NCBI RefSeq assembly: GCF_902806695.1 | Contig: NZ_CADCXN010000035.1 | Span: 1-64,000 of the forward strand | Length of the DNA: 64,000 bases | Origin: Candidatus Methylobacter favarea | GTDB taxonomy: Bacteria > Pseudomonadota > Gammaproteobacteria > Methylococcales > Methylomonadaceae | Reading direction: 5' to 3' | Shown here: piece after piece, positions 39,967 through 48,622 of the stretch | Layout of the letters: every line of letters starts with the position of its first letter | Position numbering within the stretch: the first letter of the stretch is position 1 | Program-made: the position numbers and the translations under genes | The notes under the pieces: model-generated | Told to the model about the DNA's origin: nothing | Databases searched by the model: none | The model's input: the letters and a program-made list of their open reading frames with translations, nothing else

Positions 39967-40328
39967 TTCGAAGTCGGCCTGGAGTCGAAATTTGTGCTGG
40001 CTTGTTTAATGAGTTTAAAAGTGGAGCGTGTTTTATATTTTTATAACTGGCTATGATTGCTCATGAATAGAGAGTGATGAGAAAATATTGGGATTTCAAT
40101 CAAAGTTAGTTTAAGAGTAAAAACATCTTGTGGCATAAGCAAAAAGCAATGCCTGTAAACATCCATCGAACTTAAGCGGTATAACCGTCTAACGCTTAAG
40201 GGGGTTTAATTGCCTGCCTGGAGTTATATCGCGACATTATTTTATTACCAGGCATAAACATTTTGTGCAAACTACGGCGGCTTGCATTAATTTTACACAG
40301 CTTTTATTAACCTTGCAAAGGTGGCATT
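39967..40328. other. Intergenic region between DUF2845 gene and nqrM
   Basis: No gene supported. It contains the CTTAAGCG...CGCTTAAG hairpin at 40171-40200 and a TGCCTGG/CCAGGCA pair at 40215-40254 that could pair around a long loop. Confidence 0.4.
40171..40200. repeat. 8-bp inverted repeat upstream of nqrM
   Basis: CTTAAGCG, a 14-base loop and CGCTTAAG are exact complements, followed by GGGG and TTTAATT. Terminator-like but weak; it may end the DUF2845 transcript. Confidence 0.35.
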
Positions 40329-40508
40329 ATGACTTATTTTCTGGTGACTTTTGTTTTCATGCTTATTGTTATTATATTCATGGCAATAGGTGTTATGTTC
40401 GGCCGACGAACTATAAAAGGATCATGTGGCGGTATAAGTAATGAGAATTGCGTTTGTATAAAAAAATGTGATAAAAGGAAGAAAATGGAAGCTGAGGGTA
40501 GCGCTTAA
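40329..40508 (+). CDS. nqrM: Na+-NQR maturation protein NqrM
   Basis: This 59-residue frame is easily missed. It begins with a membrane helix (FLVTFVFMLIVIIFMAIGVMFG), then the family motif GRRTIKGSCGG and the cysteine set C33, C41, C43 and C47. NqrM delivers iron for the [2Fe-2S] cluster held between NqrD and NqrE, and strains lacking it make inactive Na+-NQR. The site AAAGGTGG lies eight bases ahead of the ATG. It stands 830 bases after nqrF, separated by a DUF2845 gene, and so may have its own promoter. Confidence 0.9.
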   Translation: MTYFLVTFVFMLIVIIFMAIGVMFGRRTIKGSCGGISNENCVCIKKCDKRKKMEAEGSA

Positions 40509-40600
40509 GTTTGTTTTTCCAGGCATATCCGCAATATTTATGGATGATCAATAATAGATGATGTTATTACAATAATAATGAAAATAAGAAGGAGTTGATT

Positions 40601-41026
40601 ATGCTGGCGAAAATTACTGTTGCTGATTACATGGCAAAAAGATTAACTACACTTACTAGAGATACGGATGTTATTGATGCTATAAAGAAACTGCTGGATC
40701 ATAAAATAACCAGTGCTCCGGTAATTGATTCAAGCGGACACTTGCTGGGCATGTTTTCTGAAAAGGACAGCATGAGAGTAGTGGTTCAAAGTGTCTATAA
40801 TCAAAGCATGAGCGGAAAGGTGGGGGAATATATGACCGAAGAAATCATAAAGATTGATGCTGATGCCACTATTGTAGATCTTGCCGAAAAATTTCAGAAG
40901 TCCCCAATCAGAAGTTTTCCGGTATTCAAGAATACGGACTTTGTCGGGGTTATTAGCCGAACGGATGTCCTAAGGGCGTTGATCGCAATCGCTGGACAGC
41001 ATCGAGAGCGAGGCAATATGGAGTAG
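40601..41026 (+). CDS. Tandem CBS-domain protein
   Basis: The 141-residue soluble protein is two CBS domains. The start is the ATG at 40601 with an AAGGAG site; an upstream TTG at 40595 is less likely. The first CBS begins VADYMAKRLTTL and contains APVIDSSGHLLGMFSEKD, the second has VGEYMTEEI and SFPVFKNTDFVGVISRTDVLRAL. CBS pairs bind adenosine nucleotides and sense energy status. No enzymatic domain is attached and the partner is unknown. Confidence 0.88.
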   Translation: MLAKITVADYMAKRLTTLTRDTDVIDAIKKLLDHKITSAPVIDSSGHLLGMFSEKDSMRVVVQSVYNQSMSGKVGEYMTEEIIKIDADATIVDLAEKFQKSPIRSFPVFKNTDFVGVISRTDVLRALIAIAGQHRERGNME

Positions 41027-41271
41027 CAATAGCCTCCCGCTAGTAGCCTTGGGTCATAGCACTTTTCAAGAAGCCAGCTGGTCTCAAGAAAATAAAACTC
41101 GCTTAAGTTAAAGAAAATACAAAGAGCCTCCCAATTTATAGGTAAGATTATCGAGACTGGATGGCTTTCAGCCCAGCTTGTTATAAAACCGGATTTCACA
41201 AAAAATAGCACTTTGCCTGATAAGATTTTGTTGGGCGCCCGCCATACTCATTGTCTTTAGGGAAGTAGTAC

Positions 41272-42717
41272 GTGACTAATAAAACATTTTATTGGCATGA
41301 CTACGAAACCTTCGGTACCGATCCGCAAAGAGATCGGCCTGTGCAATTTGCCGGCGTTCGCACCGATTATGATTTTACTATTGTAGATGACCCTCTGGTA
41401 ATTTATTGTAAGCCGCCAGCAGACTATCTACCTCATCCGGAAGCCTGTTCAATTACTGGCATAACCCCTCAACTTGCTGAACAGAAAGGCGTTTGTGAAG
41501 CAGAGTTTATTAGATTAATTCATCAGCAGTTATCTCCGCCCAATACGTGTACGCTTGGTTTTAACAGCCTGCGCTTTGATGATGAAATAACCCGCAACTG
41601 CCTTTACCGTAATTTTTATGATCCCTATGCGCGGGAATGGCAGAATGGCAACTCGCGCTGGGATATCATTGATATTGTCAGAGCGGCAAGAGCACTGCGT
41701 CCTGAAGGATTAGTCTGGCCGGTCAATGAAGAAGGACGCCCCAGCTTTAAACTGGAAGAATTGACCGCAGCCAATGGCATAGCCCATGAAACTGCGCATG
41801 ATGCGCTTTCAGACGTTTATGCCACTATAACCATAGCTGGATTGGTCAAGGCCGCCCAGCCAAAACTCTACCAGTTCCTATGGCAGCATCGTACTAAAAC
41901 TGAAGCTGCTAACTTGCTCCAGCTTGGCAGTTTCCAGCCGGTCATCCATATTTCAGGAAAATACCCGGCGCTAAAAAACTGTCTGGCTATCGTGCTTCCC
42001 CTTTGCCGTCATCCCGCCAATACCAACGGTATTATTGTTTATGATCTGTCTATCGATCCTGAACCGATGCTCTCATTATCTGCGGAAGAAATTCAGCAAA
42101 GGCTATTTGTTGCAACGGATAAGCTGCCCGACGGCATAGCACGGATACCGTTAAAAACAGTACATCTCAACAAATGCCCGGTATTAACTCCTGTTTCGGC
42201 TATCAGGCCGTGTGATGCGCAAAGGCTGGAAATTGATTTGGCTTTTTGTCAGGCAAATATTGAAAAGATCAAGGCAGCAGCCGGCTTGGCCGAAAAATTA
42301 TCAGCAGTCTTTACTCATGCCTATTCTGAATGCGAATCGGATCCGGATCTGGCCATTTATAGCGGCGGTTTTTTTTCTGACGCCGATAAGCAAAAAATGA
42401 CCAGAATCAGAGCTATGTCTCCAGATCAATTAGCTAAAACCTCTTTTCAATTCAGTGATATTCGATTAGCTGAAATGCTTTTCAGGTACAGGGCCCGTAA
42501 TTATCCTGAAACGCTGAACATATATGAACGCTTGAAATGGGATGAATTTTGTAGAAATCGATTAAAAGGCGGTCAGGGCGGAGCAGGAATTATCCTGGAA
42601 GATTATTTAATGCAATTAAAAAAATTTAAAAGTAAAGAAAACGTTGATTCTACCATTATCAATGCCCTGGAAGCTTATGCAAGTGAGAAAATACGCCAGC
42701 TCGGAATTTTAAGTTAA
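41272..42717 (+). CDS. sbcB: Exodeoxyribonuclease I
   Basis: The 481-residue enzyme degrades single-stranded DNA from 3' to 5' in repair and recombination and is slightly longer than the E. coli 475. The DEDD active site starts with D10 and E12 in WHDYETFG, and later HDALSDVYAT supplies further acidic residues. The C-terminal SH3-like and helical regions are present. The start is GTG. The gene is isolated; there is a 245-base gap upstream. Confidence 0.95.
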   Translation: MTNKTFYWHDYETFGTDPQRDRPVQFAGVRTDYDFTIVDDPLVIYCKPPADYLPHPEACSITGITPQLAEQKGVCEAEFIRLIHQQLSPPNTCTLGFNSLRFDDEITRNCLYRNFYDPYAREWQNGNSRWDIIDIVRAARALRPEGLVWPVNEEGRPSFKLEELTAANGIAHETAHDALSDVYATITIAGLVKAAQPKLYQFLWQHRTKTEAANLLQLGSFQPVIHISGKYPALKNCLAIVLPLCRHPANTNGIIVYDLSIDPEPMLSLSAEEIQQRLFVATDKLPDGIARIPLKTVHLNKCPVLTPVSAIRPCDAQRLEIDLAFCQANIEKIKAAAGLAEKLSAVFTHAYSECESDPDLAIYSGGFFSDADKQKMTRIRAMSPDQLAKTSFQFSDIRLAEMLFRYRARNYPETLNIYERLKWDEFCRNRLKGGQGGAGIILEDYLMQLKKFKSKENVDSTIINALEAYASEKIRQLGILS

Positions 42718-42933
42718 TGCCTGAAAGTTCTTTGCGAACCTTAAAATATTGCCTCAATATCGGGTATTGCAGACTTGTAAAAATCAATCCTGTTAAGAAT
42801 TCATCCGCGCTGGACAATATGGGTATCAGTTGCCCGATAGAGTTTTAGATGTTGTAACGGGTGCTTGCTTTGCCCAGTTATCATATAATGTTTATTTTAG
42901 TTTAATATTTACAGATTTACCTTAGGAGTTAAG

Positions 42934-43497
42934 ATGAAGAAAATTATGGTATTTATTTCAGCCTTGATGTTTTTGTTTGCTGCTGCCGCCAGTGCTCATG
43001 GCCCTGTTCGTCAAAAAGCGGAAGAAGAAATTACCATCAATGCGCCTGCTGAAAAAGTTTGGGCTATTATCGCAAATTTCGGCGATATGTCATGGCATCC
43101 GGGCATAAAAAGCGTAACAGTTAAGGGCGACAATAAAAAAGGCGCTGTCCGCGTTTTGACCTTGAAGAACGGCGGCACTATTACTGAAGAATTAAAAAAG
43201 TATGATGACAAGAAAATGTCTTACGCTTATAAAATTACTGAAATGAGTAGCGCGAAAACCATTACGCATGCCGGAGCTGAAGAAAAAGTGCCCGTGTTGC
43301 CGGTAGACAACTATGCAGCAAGCATTGGTGTCGAATCAAAAGGTAACAGCTCAGTTGTAAGCTGGAAAGCAGCGTATTACCGTGCCTACATGAACAATAA
43401 CCCACCTCCTGAGATGAATGAAGAAGCGGCAAATACAGCTGTTACAGCGGTTTTAAAAGAGGGCTTAGCCAACTTAAAAGCCTTAGCTGAAAAGTAA
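42934..43497 (+). CDS. SRPBCC-family periplasmic protein
   Basis: The 187-residue protein has a signal peptide (ends near ASA-HG) and a START/SRPBCC ligand-binding fold: INAPAEKVWAIIANFGDMSWHPGIKSV and VRVLTLKNGGTITEEL. The family binds hydrophobic ligands or catalyses small reactions; here the export signal places it in the periplasm. It is followed by a YncE-like beta-propeller gene nine bases on, so the two form an operon. Such pairs are common near methanol-dehydrogenase loci in methylotrophs, which is recollection and not shown here. Confidence 0.8.
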   Translation: MKKIMVFISALMFLFAAAASAHGPVRQKAEEEITINAPAEKVWAIIANFGDMSWHPGIKSVTVKGDNKKGAVRVLTLKNGGTITEELKKYDDKKMSYAYKITEMSSAKTITHAGAEEKVPVLPVDNYAASIGVESKGNSSVVSWKAAYYRAYMNNNPPPEMNEEAANTAVTAVLKEGLANLKALAEK

Positions 43498-43506
43498 TAT
43501 CTGTAC

Positions 43507-44466
43507 GTGTTTCAAGGGAAATATACGGCTGTAGCGGCAGGTGTAGCTACAGCCTGTTTAGCGACTTCACTTGCGGCTGCCCCTTTTGCCTACATCAGCA
43601 ATCAATTGGAAAATAGTGTTTCAATTATCGACACCGAAAAGGACAGGGTGAGTGATACTGTCGTCATTACCGGCAAACCGGCCGGCATAGCGGTTTCGCC
43701 TGACAGGAATAAAATATATATCAGCACTCCGGAAGCAAGGGGCTTTGCTGTTTTAGATGCAAAAAAACATAAAATCACTGCCAAGGTGTCAGGAATTGAA
43801 GGAGCATTAGGTATTGCCACGGGCTCTCATGGCCGGCAGATTTATGTCGCAGACTGGTATAAAAACACCGTTTCGGTGGTCGATTCCGAAAGTCTTAAAA
43901 TAATTAAAACTATTGCAGTAGGGCAGTCGCCATCCGGATTGGTGGTCAGTCCTGATAATCGATGGTTATATGTTGCTAATCGGCTAAGTAATTCAGTTTC
44001 AAAGATTGATATTAATAAACTGACCGTCAAACATACTGTCCCGGTTGGCACGCATCCTTTCGGGCTGACTATCGACGGCAGAGGCGAGTATATTTATATC
44101 GCCAATGTACAAAGTGATGATGTTACGGTTTTAGAAACAGCCCGGATGAAGACAATAGCCACCGTAAAAGTTAATATGCGGCCTTATGCAGCAACTTTAG
44201 CACTCAATGACAGCCGCCTGTTTGTCACCAATCAGGATGACGATTCTGTTTCAGTTATTGATACGGCTACATTAAAAGAAATCGGCCTGATTGAGGTGGG
44301 TGCCAAACCTGAGGGCATTGCCACGCATCCTGATGATCGGCATGTGTATGTTGCTAACTGGTTTGATGGTACGGTGTCGGTGATTGACGCCAGAACAATG
44401 CAAGTGACGGATATTATTAAAACCGGCGAAGGCAGTCGGGCATTCGGGCAATTTATTGCCAGATAG
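43507..44466 (+). CDS. YncE-like beta-propeller repeat protein
   Basis: The 319-residue protein begins at GTG with a signal peptide (ends near LAAAPF) and then repeats of about 42 residues that carry YIxN.....VSVIDT...I.....G..P.G....PD words, i.e. a seven-bladed propeller of the YncE/40-residue type. Function is probably binding or scaffold in the periplasm. It is co-transcribed with the SRPBCC protein, nine bases upstream. The substrate is unknown. Confidence 0.8.
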   Translation: MFQGKYTAVAAGVATACLATSLAAAPFAYISNQLENSVSIIDTEKDRVSDTVVITGKPAGIAVSPDRNKIYISTPEARGFAVLDAKKHKITAKVSGIEGALGIATGSHGRQIYVADWYKNTVSVVDSESLKIIKTIAVGQSPSGLVVSPDNRWLYVANRLSNSVSKIDINKLTVKHTVPVGTHPFGLTIDGRGEYIYIANVQSDDVTVLETARMKTIATVKVNMRPYAATLALNDSRLFVTNQDDDSVSVIDTATLKEIGLIEVGAKPEGIATHPDDRHVYVANWFDGTVSVIDARTMQVTDIIKTGEGSRAFGQFIAR

Positions 44467-44531
44467 TCAACTCAACTAAGCTAATCTGCGCTTTTATAAA
44501 CCGCTGACTGAATTAATTACTTAGGAATAAT

Positions 44532-44819
44532 ATGGCTGAAACTGTAGATGAATTGACTGTAGCATATGAAGATGGCGGTATCGAGACAGTCAGGGAGCTG
44601 GATAAAAAAGTGCTGACCAAGGGGGCATGGGCAACGGTCATGTACCGTTATCAGGATTGGAATCGCGCCAAGGAAGAGTATGGGCCGGATAAATACACTA
44701 TCCGCCGTTACCAGAAGCGAAATGGCGAGTATCAGCAAAAATCAAAATTTAATATTTCCAGCAAAGAACAAGCAAAAAGCATTATTGCGGCTCTTGAAGA
44801 ATGGCTTGACAAAGACTAG
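44532..44819 (+). CDS. Small conserved protein of unknown function
   Basis: The 95-residue soluble protein is charged and helical at its end (SSKEQAKSIIAALEEWLDK). The middle has GAWATVMYRYQDWNRAKEEYGPDKYTIRRYQKR. I cannot assign a family. It stands alone on the plus strand after the propeller gene, convergent with the YcgN gene, whose stop is five bases from its own. Confidence 0.65.
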   Translation: MAETVDELTVAYEDGGIETVRELDKKVLTKGAWATVMYRYQDWNRAKEEYGPDKYTIRRYQKRNGEYQQKSKFNISSKEQAKSIIAALEEWLDKD

Positions 44820-44823
44820 CCGG

Positions 44824-45252
44824 CTAATCCAGCCATTCGATAATATGGTCTTCCAGGTCATTGATCTGCGACTCCTTCATGGCGTAGCTGCTGATTGAAA
44901 CACCTGCTTCATTGACACTTCCGGCACTTCCTGATACCAAAGGATGCCAGCCGGGAAGCTCTTTACCATCGCTAAGCAATCGATAGGCGCAGGTTGCCGG
45001 CAGCCAGTTAAATTCGGCAAAATCGTGTTGCTTTAAGTCGAGACATTCCGGGACTAATCGGGTGCGTTCAGAATACCGGCTGCATCGGCAGGTTTTCAGA
45101 TCGATCAGATTGCAGACAACACTGGTAAAAAATATGTCTCCAGTGTCTTCATCTTCCAGTTTATGCAGGCAGCACTTGCCGCAGCCATCACATATTGATT
45201 CCCATTCTCCAGTAGTCATTTCATGCAGTTTCTTGGTTTTCCAAAAGCTCAT
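44824..45252 (-). CDS. YcgN-family cysteine-cluster protein
   Basis: From the ATG at 45252 the product is 142 residues. It has the UPF0260 cysteine set CDGCGKCC near the start and further cysteines in VVCNL, RCSRY and CLDL, a pattern that may bind zinc or an iron-sulfur cluster. The start overlaps the stop of the upstream M14-type gene (ATGA, 45249-45252). It is the third gene of a tight three-gene minus-strand set. Function of the family is unknown. Confidence 0.8.
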   Translation of the reverse strand: MSFWKTKKLHEMTTGEWESICDGCGKCCLHKLEDEDTGDIFFTSVVCNLIDLKTCRCSRYSERTRLVPECLDLKQHDFAEFNWLPATCAYRLLSDGKELPGWHPLVSGSAGSVNEAGVSISSYAMKESQINDLEDHIIEWLD

Positions 45253-46265
45253 AAATGGATTCTTTCCATTAAATAACACAGGCAGTCTTGCCGAATAATG
45301 CGCTCATCAAGTGTTAGCATGGAAGGCATGGTTTGGCGATTTATTTGCAAGTCCCCGTTCTGCAAGGAGAAAAAATTATCAGTGACATTAATGCCGTTTT
45401 CATCTTTAGCGACAAGAGGCATATCACTCATGTTTTTTGAGGTTCCGAAAACGGTGCCGGGGGAAATCTCGGTAAAATTCATACACTCAAGGTCTTCATT
45501 CAGTAAAAGGCCGCTATCGGCCTGATTAAAGCTGAAATTTACCTGTTCCTGTATTTTAACCTGAGCAACGGTATGAAAAAGATCAATATCCTGGGCCAAA
45601 ACCCGGTGCTGCGGCAATTCATTAAGATGCAGACAGCTATTTATGAATTCCAGAACATGCTCTATCCCATATTGTTGACCGGGTCTGCCGCATTCCAGAG
45701 TAACGGCAGGACATAGATCAGCAAAGGCTGCGGATTGCACGCCTTTGGGACGGACAAAATAGACAATCAATCGTCCAAATAAAGAGGCCAAGCGCAGAAA
45801 TTCATTATCGAGCTTGTTAATACAGGCATAGTGAGGATTCATGCCGGTATTGTTATGCACGTCTATACTGACAAAAACATTACGTTTTTTCATGATGGAG
45901 ACGATTTCTTTTGCCATCTCGGTTTCTGCACAATCCGGCAATTCAGTACCCGGCCAGATACGGTTATAATCCGGCTGGTCGTCATGTCTTCTTAACTCGT
46001 GGCGGGCTGCCGTTATATTGCCAAAGAAGAGTGACAGTGAACGCGGCAGGGGTTTGTCTTTATACTTATGCAGCAGTAATTGCACTGCCTGGAATCCCGT
46101 AGGTTCATTTCCGTGCAGTAACACCGAGATAAATAAAGGCGCTGTTTGTTTGCCCGGTAAATGGATTAAGGTGGGTTCGGGCAGAATAGTATACAGAGTT
46201 TTATGAGTTGCCTCCAGCAGACCTTCCGGTAAGTAATCCAGTTGTTTAAGGCCCGGTTTATGCAT
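45249..46265 (-). CDS. Succinylglutamate desuccinylase/aspartoacylase-like M14 metal hydrolase
   Basis: The 338-residue protein from the ATG at 46265 (an earlier ATG at 46280 is possible) has zinc-ligand motifs HGNEPTG (H and E) and DVHNNTG (H), as in the carboxypeptidase-like AstE/aspartoacylase family, which remove acyl groups from amino acids. It begins within the end of the GCS2-like gene (ATGCATAA, eight-base overlap) and overlaps YcgN at its own stop. This suggests a joint role: a ligase forms an amide or gamma-glutamyl bond and the hydrolase cleaves one. The substrate is unknown. Confidence 0.78.
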   Translation of the reverse strand: MHKPGLKQLDYLPEGLLEATHKTLYTILPEPTLIHLPGKQTAPLFISVLLHGNEPTGFQAVQLLLHKYKDKPLPRSLSLFFGNITAARHELRRHDDQPDYNRIWPGTELPDCAETEMAKEIVSIMKKRNVFVSIDVHNNTGMNPHYACINKLDNEFLRLASLFGRLIVYFVRPKGVQSAAFADLCPAVTLECGRPGQQYGIEHVLEFINSCLHLNELPQHRVLAQDIDLFHTVAQVKIQEQVNFSFNQADSGLLLNEDLECMNFTEISPGTVFGTSKNMSDMPLVAKDENGINVTDNFFSLQNGDLQINRQTMPSMLTLDERIIRQDCLCYLMERIHL

Positions 46266-47694
46266 GGAACATCCATTCACTAACAGGGTTACCGAGATTC
46301 TGGTTGTTCAAATAATGCCTCGTCATTTCGGTGAAATCCGGATTGTATTCTCTGATATAGCGGCGTTGCCAATAGCTGCCATTTTGTTTATTGTTGATGC
46401 GCTGCCGAATAAGGCCTAAATAGTCATCAATTTCAGCAAGGGAAACGCCTAAGGATTTTAATCCTGAAACAGCTCTGGGCAAAAGTTCTGATTTTAGCAA
46501 ATCTTTCAGGCGATGCCTGTTGCCGTCAATCCAAATGATATTACAGTCCAAACCGGAGTGAGCAGCCTGATAGAAATTATCCTTTGCCTGAGCGAAAGGC
46601 AACGGTAATCCTCGGGCCAGGATTTCAGTACAAATATTCTGTGCCAGGCCATAATAAAATGCAGCATTTGCTATTGCATCTATAACGGTAGGGCCTGCTG
46701 CGGGCGTACGGTGTTCGATTCGGATGTGGGGAGTGCCATCCTCGTCAAAACCAACCAGAGGCCGGTTCCAGCGCCAGATTGTACCGTTGTGCAGGCGCAA
46801 GTGTGCAAAAGCTTCGATAGCAGAATCATGATCCACAGGCAACAATACCGGAAAATGCTCAAGATTTTCCTGGAAACATTCAATTATCGAGTTTCTGGCA
46901 TAGCCGGAACCAAAACTGACACGCTTGAGCGGCCCCTGCGCTGCTCCTTCATATCCTCCGGTTTCGATGGCTTGTTCGAAAAGAGGAATTCGGGATTCAT
47001 GCCAGAGTTCTTTGCCAAACAGAAACGGGGCATTGGCGCATAACGCCACCATAGGGGCCGATGCAATAATCGATGCATTATAAAAATGATGGGCGCTTTC
47101 CAGCGGTAACTGGGTATGTAGCTGGAATGAGGTCGTCGCCGATTCCAGCATGACGTCATAATGATCAAGTTTCAGATGCTCTGCGCCATTTATGTCAATA
47201 TGTATTGGTTTGGCGCGGGAATGCAGAATTTGTTCATTCAGCGCCCGATATCTGTTCATGTCCGACATATTAGCCAAATTCAGGTCATCCTGCTTTAAGG
47301 TTGGCAGGATGCCAATCATAACGATTTTACTGTCCATACTTTCAGCATGACGATAGGCGTTTTGCCAGGTGGTCTGTAATTGCCGATGCAGGCAACCCAG
47401 AACTTCTCCTGTCAGGGGAACTGGATTGCTGTTAAGTTCTATATTGAACTTGGCAAGCTCTGCCGAGGCCATCGGATCATTAAGCGTAGCCAGAAAGTGT
47501 TCATTAATCGGGGCTGGCCGCATCTTGCGATCAACCAGCCAGGCCTCCAGCTCGAAGCCGGCAACCGGCTTGCGATGGGAGCAGTCATTTTGCTCAATCA
47601 AACAATTGAGCAAAAGGGTCTCTTGCTCCAGTTTTTGATGAAAACGTATGAAGTCGTCTGTATCAAATTTTGATAAGGAAATTTCTTGCCCCAT
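46258..47694 (-). CDS. GCS2-like carboxylate-amine ligase
   Basis: The 478-residue protein belongs to the glutamate-cysteine ligase GCS2/YbdK-like group. It has FELEAWLVD with acidic metal-binding residues, a HIDINGAEHL block, TTSFQLHTQLP and RIEHRTPAAGPTVID near the ATP-binding end. These enzymes join the gamma-carboxyl of glutamate, or a similar acid, to an amine. Because it lies outside an obvious glutathione locus and next to an M14 hydrolase and YcgN, it may make another gamma-glutamyl compound. First gene of the minus-strand set. Confidence 0.75.
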   Translation of the reverse strand: MGQEISLSKFDTDDFIRFHQKLEQETLLLNCLIEQNDCSHRKPVAGFELEAWLVDRKMRPAPINEHFLATLNDPMASAELAKFNIELNSNPVPLTGEVLGCLHRQLQTTWQNAYRHAESMDSKIVMIGILPTLKQDDLNLANMSDMNRYRALNEQILHSRAKPIHIDINGAEHLKLDHYDVMLESATTSFQLHTQLPLESAHHFYNASIIASAPMVALCANAPFLFGKELWHESRIPLFEQAIETGGYEGAAQGPLKRVSFGSGYARNSIIECFQENLEHFPVLLPVDHDSAIEAFAHLRLHNGTIWRWNRPLVGFDEDGTPHIRIEHRTPAAGPTVIDAIANAAFYYGLAQNICTEILARGLPLPFAQAKDNFYQAAHSGLDCNIIWIDGNRHRLKDLLKSELLPRAVSGLKSLGVSLAEIDDYLGLIRQRINNKQNGSYWQRRYIREYNPDFTEMTRHYLNNQNLGNPVSEWMFHA

Positions 47695-47786
47695 AATTTA
47701 TCATGAGTAAGCTAGCTGTGAAATCATATAGGATCCGGAAAGAACTCAATAAGGATGCGCTTATACCCAGCTTGAAAACTTAGAGC

Positions 47787-48620
47787 TTAATGCAGTAATT
47801 CCCATACCGGTTTAATATTTACAGGTAAAGGAGCAAGCTTGCCTAGCTCAACCCATTCATTGTCCGGGCTATGAAAATCCGAGCCTGTTGAGCCGGCCAG
47901 ATCGAAACGCCGCGCATAGTCTGCGGCCAAGTCTATTTCATCGGGGCCAATTCTGCCCGTCACCACTTCTATTCCCTGGCCTCCAGCTTCCTTGAATGCA
48001 GTCAACAGGCGTTTCATCCAATTGGCTGCCAGTTTATAGCGCAAGGGATGCGCCAGTACCGCGACCCCGCCGCATTCGGTAATCCAGTTTATACCTTGCT
48101 CGAGATCAGCCCACGGAGTAGGCACATACGCCGGCTTACCCTTAGCCAGATACCGGTCAAACGCTTCCTGCCGGGTTGATACATGATTTTGTGCGACCAG
48201 AAAATCGGCAAAATGGGTACGGGTGATCATGCCGTCTCTGGCGGCTTTTACCACGGCTTCAAATGCGCCATGAATATTTTTTTTCTCAAGTTTGTGAGAA
48301 ACTTTTTCTGCTCTTTCAAGGCGCGTTCTTTGCAGATTATGCGTGGCTTCAGCCAAGGGCAGATAGGCAGGGTCAATTCCAAGCCCGATAATATGAAAAC
48401 AATCATCATGCCAGTTAGTAGAAAGTTCGATACCGGCTATTAATCTGATCCCCGCATCAATAGCACAATCCTCAGCTTCAGCAAGTCCGGCAGTGGTGTC
48501 ATGATCAGTTAGGGCCAGATCGGTAACACCTTGCTGATGAGCGCGATTAACCAATTCCGTGGGCGATAAAGCGCCGTCAGAGGCTGTAGAGTGACAATGC
48601 AAATCGTATAGTTGGCGCAT
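47787..48620 (-). CDS. rnm: PHP-domain 5'-3' exonuclease RNase AM (YciV/TrpH family)
   Basis: The 277-residue protein has the PHP metal motifs DLHCHSTASDG (6-16) and LTDHDTTAG, and later VLAHPLRY and GSDFHSP. In E. coli the YciV protein trims 5' ends of ribosomal RNAs and hydrolyses 3',5'-nucleotide bisphosphates. It is next to the ABC exporter gene, two bases apart on the same strand. Confidence 0.85.
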   Translation of the reverse strand: MRQLYDLHCHSTASDGALSPTELVNRAHQQGVTDLALTDHDTTAGLAEAEDCAIDAGIRLIAGIELSTNWHDDCFHIIGLGIDPAYLPLAEATHNLQRTRLERAEKVSHKLEKKNIHGAFEAVVKAARDGMITRTHFADFLVAQNHVSTRQEAFDRYLAKGKPAYVPTPWADLEQGINWITECGGVAVLAHPLRYKLAANWMKRLLTAFKEAGGQGIEVVTGRIGPDEIDLAADYARRFDLAGSTGSDFHSPDNEWVELGKLAPLPVNIKPVWELLH

Positions 48621-48622
48621 GG

